Positions 24,537 through 33,061 of a stretch of DNA of 64,000 bases are shown in pieces. Position numbers and translations under genes: made by a program. Each line of letters opens with the position of its first letter. Position 1 is the first letter of the stretch. This stretch comes from Paenibacillus paridis (GTDB lineage: Bacteria; Bacillota; Bacilli; Paenibacillales; Paenibacillaceae). Under the pieces are notes generated by a model. The model searched no databases and was not told the origin of the DNA. It worked only from the letters and a program-made list of their open reading frames with translations. The DNA is taken from contig NZ_VCIX01000092.1 of the NCBI RefSeq assembly GCF_006345825.1, forward strand, positions 558,001-622,000, in the 5' to 3' direction.

Positions 24537-25070
24537 TGATCTGCTGCACGCTGCTCCACGCACCTCCGCAGGCTTTCACTCCCATGTCTCGGCGGGACTA
24601 TGCCCTTTTTGTTTAATGCAAACCGGTACTGCGTGCAATCTTGAAATCCTGCGAATAAGCCAATTTTTGTGCGGAGCGTGAAGCGATTAAGCACCTGTTT
24701 CATAGGCATAGCTCGATTCGGTTCGTAAGCTTTACCGCTGAGAGCTATGGAAACCAGAATGCGAGCCATCTTGCCGCAAAGCTTCATCACTGAGCGCATT
24801 GGCTTCATGCCTTTCGTCTTTACATTCACTTCGTGCTGTCGTTTAAACGTTTCATCGTTCATACACAATGTCGACTCAACGGTGGATCTGGTTCTTGACG
24901 CTGACGAGACGATGGACGATGGTCTCTCGATTTGGTTTGAGCTTTAAAATTCAAGATAGAGCGACCTCCTTAAGGTGGCTAAAGGGCTATGACCCGTAAC
25001 TAACCCATCGTGCCGGAGTCGCTCGTTCTAATGCAAAGCGCATAATTAACGCTCTACAGGAATCCTGACG
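24533..25070 (-). mobile_element. Remnant of an IS110-like insertion sequence
   Basis: A minus-strand frame of 111 codons (24868 to 24533) contains TFKRQHEVNVKTKGMKPMRS and VMKLCGKMARILVSIALSGK then AYEP, the pattern of the C-terminus of IS110-family transposases (a basic segment, conserved small hydrophobic helix, then G-x-x-Y). No N-terminal RuvC-like DEDD domain is present, so the element is dead. An inverted pair, GAGCGAC near 24960 and GTCGCTC near 25019, may mark one edge. Recognition is by eye only. Confidence 0.4.
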
Positions 25071-25155
25071 GGCAGGATAACGTAACCTTTTGTCGCAAAC
25101 AGCGTCTAAATTATTACATATCGATGATTTAAAACCGAGGTGAGCTAATAATAGA

Positions 25156-25272
25156 ATGAAAAAAAGAATTTTGCTTTTTATTGGTATTATGGCGTTCGTC
25201 GCAATTATCGGCGTTATTACATTGCATAATTTTGCTAAAAACCTAGGCGAAAGTTACAATCAAATAGGTTAA
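25156..25272 (+). CDS. Small single-pass membrane peptide, 38 aa
   Basis: ATG at 25156, stop at 25272. The peptide has a basic start (MKKR), one hydrophobic helix (ILLFIGIMAFVAIIGVITL) and a short polar tail ending SYNQIG. GAGGTGAGC lies upstream, somewhat far from the ATG. A perfect 11-bp terminator hairpin follows 12 bp after the stop, which supports a real transcript. No family recognised; it could be a membrane regulatory peptide or a type I toxin-like peptide. Confidence 0.5.
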   Translation: MKKRILLFIGIMAFVAIIGVITLHNFAKNLGESYNQIG

Positions 25273-25283
25273 TGGGAAACGAG

Positions 25284-25320
25284 GGCTCGCGTTGAATAAA
25301 ACCAACGCGAGCCTTTTATT
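25284..25320 (+). terminator. Strong terminator after the small membrane peptide
   Basis: GGCTCGCGTTG pairs perfectly with CAACGCGAGCC around an 8-nt loop, followed by TTTTATT. Confidence 0.88.
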
Positions 25321-25375
25321 ACGTAAGAGATGAATAGAAGAATACTCTGCTTATAAAGGAAGCCATATCCACATT

Positions 25376-25516
25376 ATGTTGTTGATAAGCAAGAATGACG
25401 GTATCAGTGATATGGATAGCGAAATGGCGATGTACGAAATTTACTGTTCATTTAAGAAAAATTTTAGGTTTGACCTCATTTCATTTTTAATAATATTCTT
25501 TATTCTTTTAGCATAG
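25376..25516 (+). CDS. Possible 46-aa membrane peptide, hypothetical
   Basis: An open frame from an ATG at 25376 encodes an acidic N-terminal half and a hydrophobic C-terminal helix (FDLISFLIIFFILLA). AAAGGA lies about 13 bases upstream of the ATG, which is long. Not recognised. It could be a genuine small membrane protein or chance AT-rich coding; confidence is low. Confidence 0.28.
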   Translation: MLLISKNDGISDMDSEMAMYEIYCSFKKNFRFDLISFLIIFFILLA

Positions 25517-25687
25517 TCGTTTTTGCAGGCGCTTGGCGGATACGAGATTTCAGTAATAATCAGGATAGTGTAAATATTACAAATCACAATGTAACAGGAA
25601 AAGAAGGGGGAAGGGCAAATAATTGCGAAAATGGGCACGCTGAAAGCAACTGGGATAAATAAGATGACAAGGGTCTATATAAACAAC

Positions 25688-26203
25688 ATGAAACAAAGAA
25701 GGAGTAGTATGCTGAGCGCACTAATCCTCCGAGCTCTGCTTGTCATTTATATATTTATGCTGATCAAAATTATCTTATTGAAGTTTCACTCCTTGGATCT
25801 TGGTTTTCTTTGGGGCCGCCTGCTTGCCGGACTGCAGCAGTCCAGCTTGCTTTCGCAGAGGCTGGATACAGGCAATTTGGTTCCATTTCGGGAAATTTCC
25901 AGATCGCTTCATTCGTTAGGCTACAACGATTTTGTAAATCTACTTGGCAATGTGACGATCTTTATGCCGCTCGGCATTTTGTTGGGAATAATGTTCAATG
26001 ATAAGAGGAATTCCTGGATGAGAATTTTAATCGGTTCATCCTTTCTAAGCCTGGGCTTGGAGACGGCCCAGCTCCTGTTTATGATTGGCCAATTCGACGT
26101 CGATGACATATTGCTTAATTCCTTGGGAGGACTTTTAGGCTTCTTGATATACCGATCAGCCATCATCACCTTCCGCCGTTTATTAAATGAAAAGAAAATT
26201 TGA
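25688..26203 (+). CDS. VanZ-family membrane protein
   Basis: About 171 aa. VanZ fold: LVIYIFMLIKIILLKF, GNLVPFREI, FVNLLGNVTIFMPLGILLG, SLGLETAQLLFMIGQFDVDD and ILLNSLGGLLGFLIYR, with four to five membrane helices. The start is ambiguous between 25688 and 25709 (AAGGAG is only 4 bases before the latter); I keep 25688 because it retains the basic KQRR before the first helix. VanZ homologues are widespread and few relate to glycopeptide resistance; no vanHAX genes are present. It is upstream of a VanR/VanS-like pair. Confidence 0.8.
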   Translation: MKQRRSSMLSALILRALLVIYIFMLIKIILLKFHSLDLGFLWGRLLAGLQQSSLLSQRLDTGNLVPFREISRSLHSLGYNDFVNLLGNVTIFMPLGILLGIMFNDKRNSWMRILIGSSFLSLGLETAQLLFMIGQFDVDDILLNSLGGLLGFLIYRSAIITFRRLLNEKKI

Positions 26204-26252
26204 AATCGCAAGCCAGACTCGGTAATGCTAGTTCTAAAAAGGAGCGAATACT

Positions 26253-26960
26253 ATGAAATCAATCAATATTTTAATTGCGGATGACGAGGCGGAAATCGCT
26301 GATCTGGTCGAGCTGCATCTGGTCAAAGAGGGTTACCGTTGCCTGAAAGCGGCTGAAGGACAAGAGGCCCTAAACGTAATCAGGACGCAGTCCGTGGATT
26401 TGGCTATATTGGATATCATGATGCCCAAAATCGACGGGTACGAGTTGACTCGGCTCATTCGCGAGCAGTATCACCTGCCTATTATTTTTCTAAGCGCCAA
26501 GGCGACAGACCTGGATAAGATCACCGGTCTGGTTCGCGGTGCTGATGATTATATAACCAAACCGTTTAATCCTATGGAGCTGGTAGCACGAGTGAACGCC
26601 CAACTGAGGCGCTTTATTCAACTTAACCCGTCAATGGCCGCTCCAGCCAATACGTCTGTTCTGGAGGTCGGAGGACTCGTAATCTATCCCGAGCAGCGAA
26701 CGGTGTTCTTTTACGGCAACCCGGTAGAGCTTACTCTTAAAGAGTTCGATATATTGGTGCTGCTCTCTAGCCATCCAAAGAAGGTATTCAGCTCGGAGCA
26801 TATTTTTCAACAAGTGTGGGGCGAGGCCTATTATGAAGGCGGAGGAAATACCGTGATGGTGCATATTCGAACGTTACGTAAGAAGCTAGGGGATGACCAG
26901 AATAAGAACAACAAGCTAATCAAGACTGTCTGGGGAGTAGGTTATACGTTCAATGGCTAA
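26253..26960 (+). CDS. OmpR/VanR-type response regulator
   Basis: 235 aa. Receiver domain with phospho-acceptor Asp54 in LAILDIMMPKIDGYELT, Thr/Ser in IIFLSAKATD and Lys in DDYITKPFNPMELVAR; winged-helix output domain with VELTLKEFDILVLLSSHP and NTVMVHIRTLRKKLG. Ribosome site AAAGGAGCG. It overlaps the kinase gene by 8 bp, so the two are translationally coupled. Together they precede an unusual ABC-permease operon, which is their likely target. Confidence 0.92.
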   Translation: MKSINILIADDEAEIADLVELHLVKEGYRCLKAAEGQEALNVIRTQSVDLAILDIMMPKIDGYELTRLIREQYHLPIIFLSAKATDLDKITGLVRGADDYITKPFNPMELVARVNAQLRRFIQLNPSMAAPANTSVLEVGGLVIYPEQRTVFFYGNPVELTLKEFDILVLLSSHPKKVFSSEHIFQQVWGEAYYEGGGNTVMVHIRTLRKKLGDDQNKNNKLIKTVWGVGYTFNG

Positions 26961-28074
26961 ACCCAATTTTCGAAGCTTCCGATTCCAAATGATTCGCTTG
27001 TTCGGGCTCAGCATGCTGCTCTCCGCCGCTACTACCTTTCTGATTTATTTGGGTCTGCAGCAGTATTACTTTACGCTGCTGCGCGATAATCCAATGTTTC
27101 AAGTTCGCGAATTCATGCGAGATATTGGCGATATTAACGCGTTCCTGATCCTTTTTTTTCCCATTTCGTTTTTTTACTTCTATTTGTTAACCAGGCGTTA
27201 TGTTGCTTATTTCCGAGAGATCTCTCGGGGGATACACCATTTGGCCGGAGGAAATTTCTCTTATCGGGTCCATATCCCGTCCAATGATGAAATCGGGGAT
27301 ATTGCTAGGGACACCAACTCGGCTAGCGAAAAGCTGAAGCAAGCGGTGGAACGGGGCGATTTTGCCGAGAACAGCAAGGAAAAGCTTGTACTTAACCTTG
27401 CCCATGATTTGAGGACCCCGCTGACTTCTGTCATCGGGTATTTGGATTTTATTCTTCAAGGCAAAGATTTGACGGCTGATCAAATGAAGCATTACACGAC
27501 GATTGCCTTCACGAAATCGAAGCGGCTCGAAAAGCTGATCGATGAGCTGTTCGAAATTACGCGGATGAATTACGGCAAGCTGAATATCTTCCAGACGCCG
27601 CTTGATCTGGGCGAGCTGCTGACTCAATTAAGTGAAGAGTTGTATCCGTTATTCGAAAAAAACGGGCTGACCGCTCGCCTTGCCATCGATCATCATTTAA
27701 TTGTTTCTGGTGAAGGTGATCTGCTCGCACGCGTATTCGAGAATCTGTTGTCTAATGCCATTCGTTACGGCAAAGACGGAGAATATATAGATATTCACGG
27801 CAGACAGGAGGGGGGAGAAGTCGTCATTACAGTCACCAATTACGGCGGCAGCTTCATCCCGCCAGACGAGTCGCCTCATGTGTTTGACATGTTCTTTACT
27901 GGGGATCTTGCGCGAACCCAGCAGGAAGGGAGCACAGGACTGGGCTTGTTTATCGCCAAGAACATTGTAGAACAGCACGAAGGTGCCATATCAGTGCAAA
28001 GCGATCTCATTCGTACCGAATTCGAGGTGCGCTTGCCTTACTTGGCATCATCCAAAGAGACAACCGCGTTTTAG
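26953..28074 (+). CDS. VanS-like membrane sensor histidine kinase
   Basis: 373 aa. Two membrane helices (about residues 15-35 and 58-76) with a very short external loop, a HAMP domain (RGIHHLAGGNFSYRVH), H-box NLAHDLRTPLTSVIGYLDF, N-box NLLSNAIRYG and G-boxes ending GSTGLGLFIAKNIV. The short loop suggests sensing within or at the membrane, or through a partner, rather than by a large extracellular domain. The downstream HlyD-like or binding protein could be that partner. It ends about 78 bp before the first permease gene. Confidence 0.9.
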   Translation: MAKPNFRSFRFQMIRLFGLSMLLSAATTFLIYLGLQQYYFTLLRDNPMFQVREFMRDIGDINAFLILFFPISFFYFYLLTRRYVAYFREISRGIHHLAGGNFSYRVHIPSNDEIGDIARDTNSASEKLKQAVERGDFAENSKEKLVLNLAHDLRTPLTSVIGYLDFILQGKDLTADQMKHYTTIAFTKSKRLEKLIDELFEITRMNYGKLNIFQTPLDLGELLTQLSEELYPLFEKNGLTARLAIDHHLIVSGEGDLLARVFENLLSNAIRYGKDGEYIDIHGRQEGGEVVITVTNYGGSFIPPDESPHVFDMFFTGDLARTQQEGSTGLGLFIAKNIVEQHEGAISVQSDLIRTEFEVRLPYLASSKETTAF

Positions 28075-28152
28075 GAAAAGTTAAGATTTATCCCACTTCT
28101 TACTTTAACATTCAGGCCTATGCTTAGAGAATCAACGGCAGGAGGACTGAAG

Positions 28153-29055
28153 ATGAAGAAGTGGTTTTTTTTGTGTGCTCCGCGGGGCTGGGCTCGGTGG
28201 CTGCGCAGGGACACGGCAGTGGCGTGGATGTTTCTGGCGCCGAGTGTAGTTGGCTTTGCCGTGTTTTATCTGATTCCATTTGCTATGGGGGTGATGTATT
28301 CGTTCATGAGCAGCTCGTCAGGGGGAAGAATTGCGGACCTTTCGAATTACCGGGAGCTGCTTTCCAGCTATTCCTTCCGAAAGGCGGCGTATAACACCTT
28401 TTATTTTAGCGTAGTGAGCGTTCCGCTTATGCTGGCATTGTCCCTCGGGCTGGCGTTATTGCTGAATCGGCAAATTTACTTCAGAAAATGGTTGCGAACC
28501 TCTTATGTATTGCCGCTTGTTGTTCCGGTTGCCTCTGTTATCATCATCTGGCAAATGATCTTTGACTGGAACGGGGCATTGAACTACGTGTTTAGTTGGT
28601 TCGGCATCGATCGACTGGATTGGATGAAGACGAATGCAGCCCGGAATGTGGTCATAGCGGTATATCTATGGAAAAATGTCGGGTACAATGTCATCTTGTT
28701 CCTGGCGGGTCTTCAGCAAATTCCGAAGGATTATTATGAAACAGCCCAACTTGAGGGGGCCGGTCGCTTACGCCAGTTTTTTGGAATTACGCTGGTCTAT
28801 CTGACTACAACAACGTTTTTCGTGGTCATTATGTCGATCATAAATTCTTTCAAAGTATTTCGGGAGACCTATTTGCTGGCTGGTGATTACCCACACGATA
28901 GCATCTACATGCTGCAGCATTACATGAACAACATGTTCGTGTCATTGGACATTCAGAAGCTTACGGCGGCAGCTGTCTTGATGGTCTGTGGCATACTGAC
29001 GGTCGTCCTCGGGATGTTCGGGCTGGAGCGTCGATATCGCCAGTTTATGGAATAG
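28153..29055 (+). CDS. Sugar-type ABC transporter permease (MalF-like)
   Basis: Start at the ATG at 28153, 7 bp after GGCAGGAGG; the frame opens at 28120 without a ribosome site. 300 aa, six predicted membrane helices beginning WMFLAPSVVGFAVFYLIPF. The cytoplasmic EAA loop reads DYYETAQLEGAGRLRQFFGI, which contacts the ATPase subunit. CUT1 importer family. Two codirectional genes, a second permease and an HlyD-like adaptor, follow closely, then a binding protein. No ATPase gene is present; in Bacillales a shared MsmX-type ATPase often serves such permeases. Confidence 0.88.
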   Translation: MKKWFFLCAPRGWARWLRRDTAVAWMFLAPSVVGFAVFYLIPFAMGVMYSFMSSSSGGRIADLSNYRELLSSYSFRKAAYNTFYFSVVSVPLMLALSLGLALLLNRQIYFRKWLRTSYVLPLVVPVASVIIIWQMIFDWNGALNYVFSWFGIDRLDWMKTNAARNVVIAVYLWKNVGYNVILFLAGLQQIPKDYYETAQLEGAGRLRQFFGITLVYLTTTTFFVVIMSIINSFKVFRETYLLAGDYPHDSIYMLQHYMNNMFVSLDIQKLTAAAVLMVCGILTVVLGMFGLERRYRQFME

Positions 29056-29066
29056 GGGGAAGACTT

Positions 29067-29942
29067 TTGAGACTTATTACCACCATACATAAAGTTCTAT
29101 TAACGGCGTTAATGGGGTTAATTGGAGTTCTGCTGCTGTTCCCAATCGTCATTACCTTCACCAATTCGCTGATGACCGAACAGGAACTAAATATCAACTA
29201 TGGGGAGATTGGGAAGCTAACGGCCGCAACGTCAACGGATGCCGATACATTTGTCAATTTAAAATGGTTGCCGGATCAAGTAAGCCTGAGTCAATACGGT
29301 GAGCTGCTGGTGCATTCTCCTAACTATTTGCTTCTATTTTGGAACTCAGTCGGTTATGTCGTGCCTATTATTATTGGACAGATGGTTGTCGCGGCGCTGG
29401 CAGCCTATGCGTTTGCGAAGCTGAATTTCTTCAGCCGCGATTCCTTGTTTCTCCTGTATCTGCTGACGATGCTAATGCCTTTTCAGGTTACGCTGGTTCC
29501 GAACTATATCATGGCGGATAAGCTAGGTTTGCTAAACAGCTCTGGAGCTGTTATTCTTCCGGGTGTCTTTGCTGCGTTTGGTGTATTTATGCTGCGCCAG
29601 TTCATGCTGCATATTCCGTATGCCTATATTGAGGCTGCCAAAATAGACGGGGCAAGCCATTTTAAGATATTTCTAACGGTTATCCTTCCGATGGTCAAGC
29701 CTGGGCTTGCCGCACTGGTGATTTTGTTATTTGTTGATTATTGGAACATGGTCGAGCAGCCGTTAATTTTTATAAACGATCCGTTCAAGCTGCCTTTATC
29801 GGTATTTCTGTCTAGATTAAGCGGAGAATGGGGGACGATTTTTGCAGCTTCCATGCTATATATGTCTCCGATGGTGCTGTTGTTCCTGTACGCAGAGACG
29901 TTTTTCATTGAAGGTGTTCAATTGTCTGGTATCAAGGGGTAG
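29067..29942 (+). CDS. Sugar-type ABC transporter permease (MalG-like)
   Basis: 291 aa with a TTG start at 29067, GGGGGAAG just upstream. Six membrane helices; EAA loop YIEAAKIDGASHFKIFLTV, then LPMVKPGLAAL. A longer than usual extracytoplasmic stretch lies between helices 1 and 2 (NYGEIGKLTAATSTDADTF region). Forms a heterodimer with the permease encoded 11 bp upstream. The family imports mono- and oligosaccharides, but the presence of an HlyD-like gene next in the operon makes the true substrate open. Confidence 0.87.
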   Translation: MRLITTIHKVLLTALMGLIGVLLLFPIVITFTNSLMTEQELNINYGEIGKLTAATSTDADTFVNLKWLPDQVSLSQYGELLVHSPNYLLLFWNSVGYVVPIIIGQMVVAALAAYAFAKLNFFSRDSLFLLYLLTMLMPFQVTLVPNYIMADKLGLLNSSGAVILPGVFAAFGVFMLRQFMLHIPYAYIEAAKIDGASHFKIFLTVILPMVKPGLAALVILLFVDYWNMVEQPLIFINDPFKLPLSVFLSRLSGEWGTIFAASMLYMSPMVLLFLYAETFFIEGVQLSGIKG

Positions 29943-29953
29943 AGGAGAAGGCA

Positions 29954-31120
29954 ATGGCTATGGAGCTATCGAAGGACCAGGTTGATCTTAAGCGAAAAAA
30001 ATGGATTTCCATTATGCTGCTGCTGTTTTTCGGATTGTTGCTGTTTTTCACGCTATTCAGCAATACGTTACAGTCGGTTACTTTGCCTAAGGTAAGGACC
30101 GAGGAGGCGATGAGCGGAGGAATTGATTATAAGCTGGAAGCCAGCGGCATATTGCGACCTGTTAAACAGGAGGAACTGCCAAATCCCGCCGATTGGAAAG
30201 TTAGACAAGTTCTTGTGAAGAAAGGGGAGGCGGTTAAGAAAGGCAATATTCTCGTTCGATATGACAGCACTTCCGCGGAAAGGGATCTGGAAGATGAGAT
30301 TGCGCAGCTGCAGAAGCTGACCATCGAACAGGAAGGAGTGCAAGACCAATTCAAATTGTCGATAGTCGAAGGGGATGAGTCCACTACAGTGAAAGTTAGA
30401 CGCCAACTGAAATTGCTCAATATCGATATAGCGGTGCAACAGCGGAAAATCAACGGGCTTCGGGAACAGTTGACACGGCAGAGAAATCTGGTCGCCCCTT
30501 TTGACGGGCTTGTAATGGAATTGAACGCAGTAGAAGGACTTGCTTCCAACGGAAAGCCGGATATCGTGATCTCGAATCGCAATTTAGGATTTTGGCTGGA
30601 AATCCTTGCAGACAAAGAGCTTGTCGATAGCTTCGGTCTTGTACTCAAGGAGCCTATCCATCTAAAAACCATAACGGAGGGGGAACAGCCTGCTCGCTCA
30701 CTGGAGGGCACAATCGATGATATCGCCGATGCGGAGTCACGTATCACAGACTTGCCAGAAAGTAGAGGCGGAGCGACGGCAACGATTCGGCAGAAGCAGT
30801 TGCGTATCCATGTGGAAGATGCCACCCTGAAAGGGGGGGAGCAGGTTTCAGTCAAGTTGGAGCGGACTTCGTCAAAAAAGGGGTGGCTGATTCCGAACGA
30901 GGCGGTTCATCGTGAAGGTGAGATGCGGTTTATATTCAAGGTGGAGCTGCAGCCGGGGGCTTTGGGCAATGTGTTTTTGGCCCGCAAGATCCCAATTGAG
31001 GTAAGAGAGTCGTCAGAATGGATGACGATGATTCCGGTAGACCGGCTGTATGAAGGGGATTTGATTATTATGGAAAGCAGCGAACCACTGCAGGACGGAA
31101 ATCGGATTCGTCTACAATAA
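29954..31120 (+). CDS. HlyD-like membrane-anchored adaptor protein
   Basis: 388 aa. One N-terminal membrane helix (ISIMLLLFFGLLLFFTLF), a lipoyl-like half-motif (VRQVLVKKGEAVKKGNILV), a coiled-coil region about residues 110-180, the returning lipoyl strand NLVAPFDGLVMELNAVEG, then beta-barrel and C-terminal domains. This is the architecture of the membrane-fusion/HlyD family, which normally pairs with exporters (MacB, RND, type I secretion). Here it is 11 bp after a CUT1 permease and 25 bp before a sugar-binding lipoprotein. No MacB-type partner is near. It may scaffold the importer to the cell wall or to the sensor kinase; this is inference. Confidence 0.8.
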   Translation: MAMELSKDQVDLKRKKWISIMLLLFFGLLLFFTLFSNTLQSVTLPKVRTEEAMSGGIDYKLEASGILRPVKQEELPNPADWKVRQVLVKKGEAVKKGNILVRYDSTSAERDLEDEIAQLQKLTIEQEGVQDQFKLSIVEGDESTTVKVRRQLKLLNIDIAVQQRKINGLREQLTRQRNLVAPFDGLVMELNAVEGLASNGKPDIVISNRNLGFWLEILADKELVDSFGLVLKEPIHLKTITEGEQPARSLEGTIDDIADAESRITDLPESRGGATATIRQKQLRIHVEDATLKGGEQVSVKLERTSSKKGWLIPNEAVHREGEMRFIFKVELQPGALGNVFLARKIPIEVRESSEWMTMIPVDRLYEGDLIIMESSEPLQDGNRIRLQ

Positions 31121-31145
31121 AAACAAAGATGAGAGGTAGGAAGCT

Positions 31146-32465
31146 ATGAATAAAAAGATAGGTAAAACCATAATTTGGGCAATTATGATATCAGTGGTTA
31201 TGACTGCTTGCAGTACTGGAGGAGGCGGGGGCGAGAGGGCAGTAACGGAAGATGGAAAAAACGTCCTTAGACTGTCCATTATGCAGTCCACGCCTTTCTA
31301 TGAAGCGTTGGAGAAAAAATTCGAGGCTAGATATACGGATATCGATCTGCAGATTCAGGCCTATAAGCAGGCTGGGGAAGAGGTGAAATTCGGGGATTTT
31401 GAGGAGTACCGGAAATCAATGAATACGGCTTTATTATCCGGAAAAGGGTCGGATATTATTGAATTGACAGACGATTTGCCCGCAGACGAGTATGTCGAGA
31501 AGGGATTTCTTCTGAATATGGAAGATTTAATGAAGCAAGACCAAACTTTGATGCAAGACAATATATACATGAATGTATTGAAGGCCATCCAGCCAAAGGG
31601 CGGAACGTATGCGATTCCCTCCGGATATTACCTTAGAGCGTTCATTGGGGATGGCGAATTGTTGAAGAAAGCCGATATCAATGAGCAGACATGGACCTGG
31701 CAGGATTTAACGGGCATTGTGAAGCAACTGACGCAGGGAAAGGGCGGTTTGTATGCAATGGCTGATTATACGCCGGATATGCTAACTCAGGAAATGACAA
31801 TAGACAGTTACAGTCAATATGTGGATAAAGAGGGTAAAAAAGCAAAGTTTGATACCCCAAAATTTGTGGCATTATTGAAACAAGTGAAGAACATGTTTGA
31901 TGAAGGGGTGATGACCGCAGAGCCCGCAGAGCGTGACAAGCAATTGTTCTATTCTGCTGTATTGCGTGAGCCGGCCGACGTAATTAATGTAACGCATAGT
32001 GTGTTTGATCATCCTCTGCTGCTTCAAAAACCTCACAGCGCAGAGCAGTCCGGCAGTATGCGAATCATCCCGTCCTATAAATTTGCGATTCAGGCGAAAA
32101 CGCTACTGCAGCAGGAGGCATGGAAGCTTCTCAGTTTCATCTTGTCTGAAGAGGGACAATCGATACCGGATCGCGAAGGATTTTCGCTGCTTAAATCGGT
32201 GAATGAACAGAAGCTAGACGAGATCAAACAACAAATCCAGGCGGGTACATACCAACTGCTTGACGGTAAGTCTGTCCAAGTGGAGGATGAGGAGTTTACT
32301 CGGTTTACGCAGCTATTGGATAGGGTGGACCATTACTCCATTATCGACGGACAAGTGATAGCTATCGTTGGGGGGGAGGCCCTTGCTTACTTTAGCGGTC
32401 AGAAGTCCGCGGAGGAAGCCGCCGGGCTAATCCAAAACCGGACCACGCTCTTTTTGAACGAGTAA
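31146..32465 (+). CDS. ABC transporter substrate-binding lipoprotein
   Basis: 439 aa. Lipoprotein signal ending VVMTAC, with Cys22 as the lipidation site followed by a Gly-rich linker. Bacterial extracellular solute-binding type 1 fold: LRLSIMQSTPFYEALEKKF, LLSGKGSDIIELTDDLPAD and GGTYAIPSGYYLRAF. Quite divergent from standard maltose-binding proteins, so the ligand cannot be predicted. It ends the operon that starts with the VanRS-like regulators or with the permease at 28153. No clear terminator follows. Confidence 0.82.
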   Translation: MNKKIGKTIIWAIMISVVMTACSTGGGGGERAVTEDGKNVLRLSIMQSTPFYEALEKKFEARYTDIDLQIQAYKQAGEEVKFGDFEEYRKSMNTALLSGKGSDIIELTDDLPADEYVEKGFLLNMEDLMKQDQTLMQDNIYMNVLKAIQPKGGTYAIPSGYYLRAFIGDGELLKKADINEQTWTWQDLTGIVKQLTQGKGGLYAMADYTPDMLTQEMTIDSYSQYVDKEGKKAKFDTPKFVALLKQVKNMFDEGVMTAEPAERDKQLFYSAVLREPADVINVTHSVFDHPLLLQKPHSAEQSGSMRIIPSYKFAIQAKTLLQQEAWKLLSFILSEEGQSIPDREGFSLLKSVNEQKLDEIKQQIQAGTYQLLDGKSVQVEDEEFTRFTQLLDRVDHYSIIDGQVIAIVGGEALAYFSGQKSAEEAAGLIQNRTTLFLNE

Positions 32466-33061
32466 AGAATATATTATAGCAATGGTTTAGAGGACAGTTG
32501 GCGGTACATTCGTAATTTCTGTATGCGTTTATATGCTTATCTTGATGCAACCCAAAACAAACATTGATTTCAATAAGTTTTCGAGTTTATGCAGAAGCGA
32601 ATAGCCCACAAAGTGCCGACATTATTCAAAGTGCGATAAGCTCAATTTAACAATCAGCGACTGTTTAGGACTATGTTTTTTGTCCTGGGGAGTCGCTGTT
32701 TCAAATTCTAGGTTCTCATAAATTATTTTCTGGTGAAATCTGCAGGAAACCGAAGGTACAATTGTCGCAATTTCGAGTTCAAGTTTCCTACATCTTTTGA
32801 GACTGGATATATTATGCCTTATTAGACGCTCTAGACTCATCTAGTGGATTTAGTTAGTAAGTCTTTCCGATTGCTATGATGCAAATATGATGCAATTTTA
32901 AAGTATAATTATTAATGATGCAGACAAGAAAATAGATGTAAATTCAAGGTTCGTTATGATTATGAATGAAAAATATAAACCCAACAAAGTTGAAGTTTTT
33001 AGAAAGGAAGACATTCCAACAACCTGTAAAAGAGGGACGTTTGGAATATGGTGAAATTCGA
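32466..33061. other. Intergenic region, no gene seen; one stable hairpin
   Basis: About 600 bp of AT-rich DNA with stop codons in all frames. The one clear structure is the hairpin at 32656-32697. The promoter for the following two-component operon probably lies near 32880-32950. Confidence 0.5.
32656..32697. repeat. Two-part stable hairpin
   Basis: AGCGACT (32656-32662) pairs with AGTCGCT (32691-32697), and inside it AGGAC (32667-32671) pairs with GTCCT (32682-32686). The 3' flank is GTTTC, a weak T run. It could end the upstream ABC operon transcript or be a structured RNA. Confidence 0.55.

Noticed and set aside
24367..24681. 104-codon plus-strand frame after the CynX/NimT-type gene
   Set aside because: It runs through a good terminator hairpin, has no ribosome site and overlaps the IS110-like remnant on the other strand.
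25688..28074. VanZ plus VanR/VanS-like genes as a glycopeptide-resistance operon
   Set aside because: No vanH, vanA/B-type ligase or vanX genes are present; VanZ and VanRS-like proteins are common in Paenibacillus for other roles, and the downstream genes encode an ABC system.
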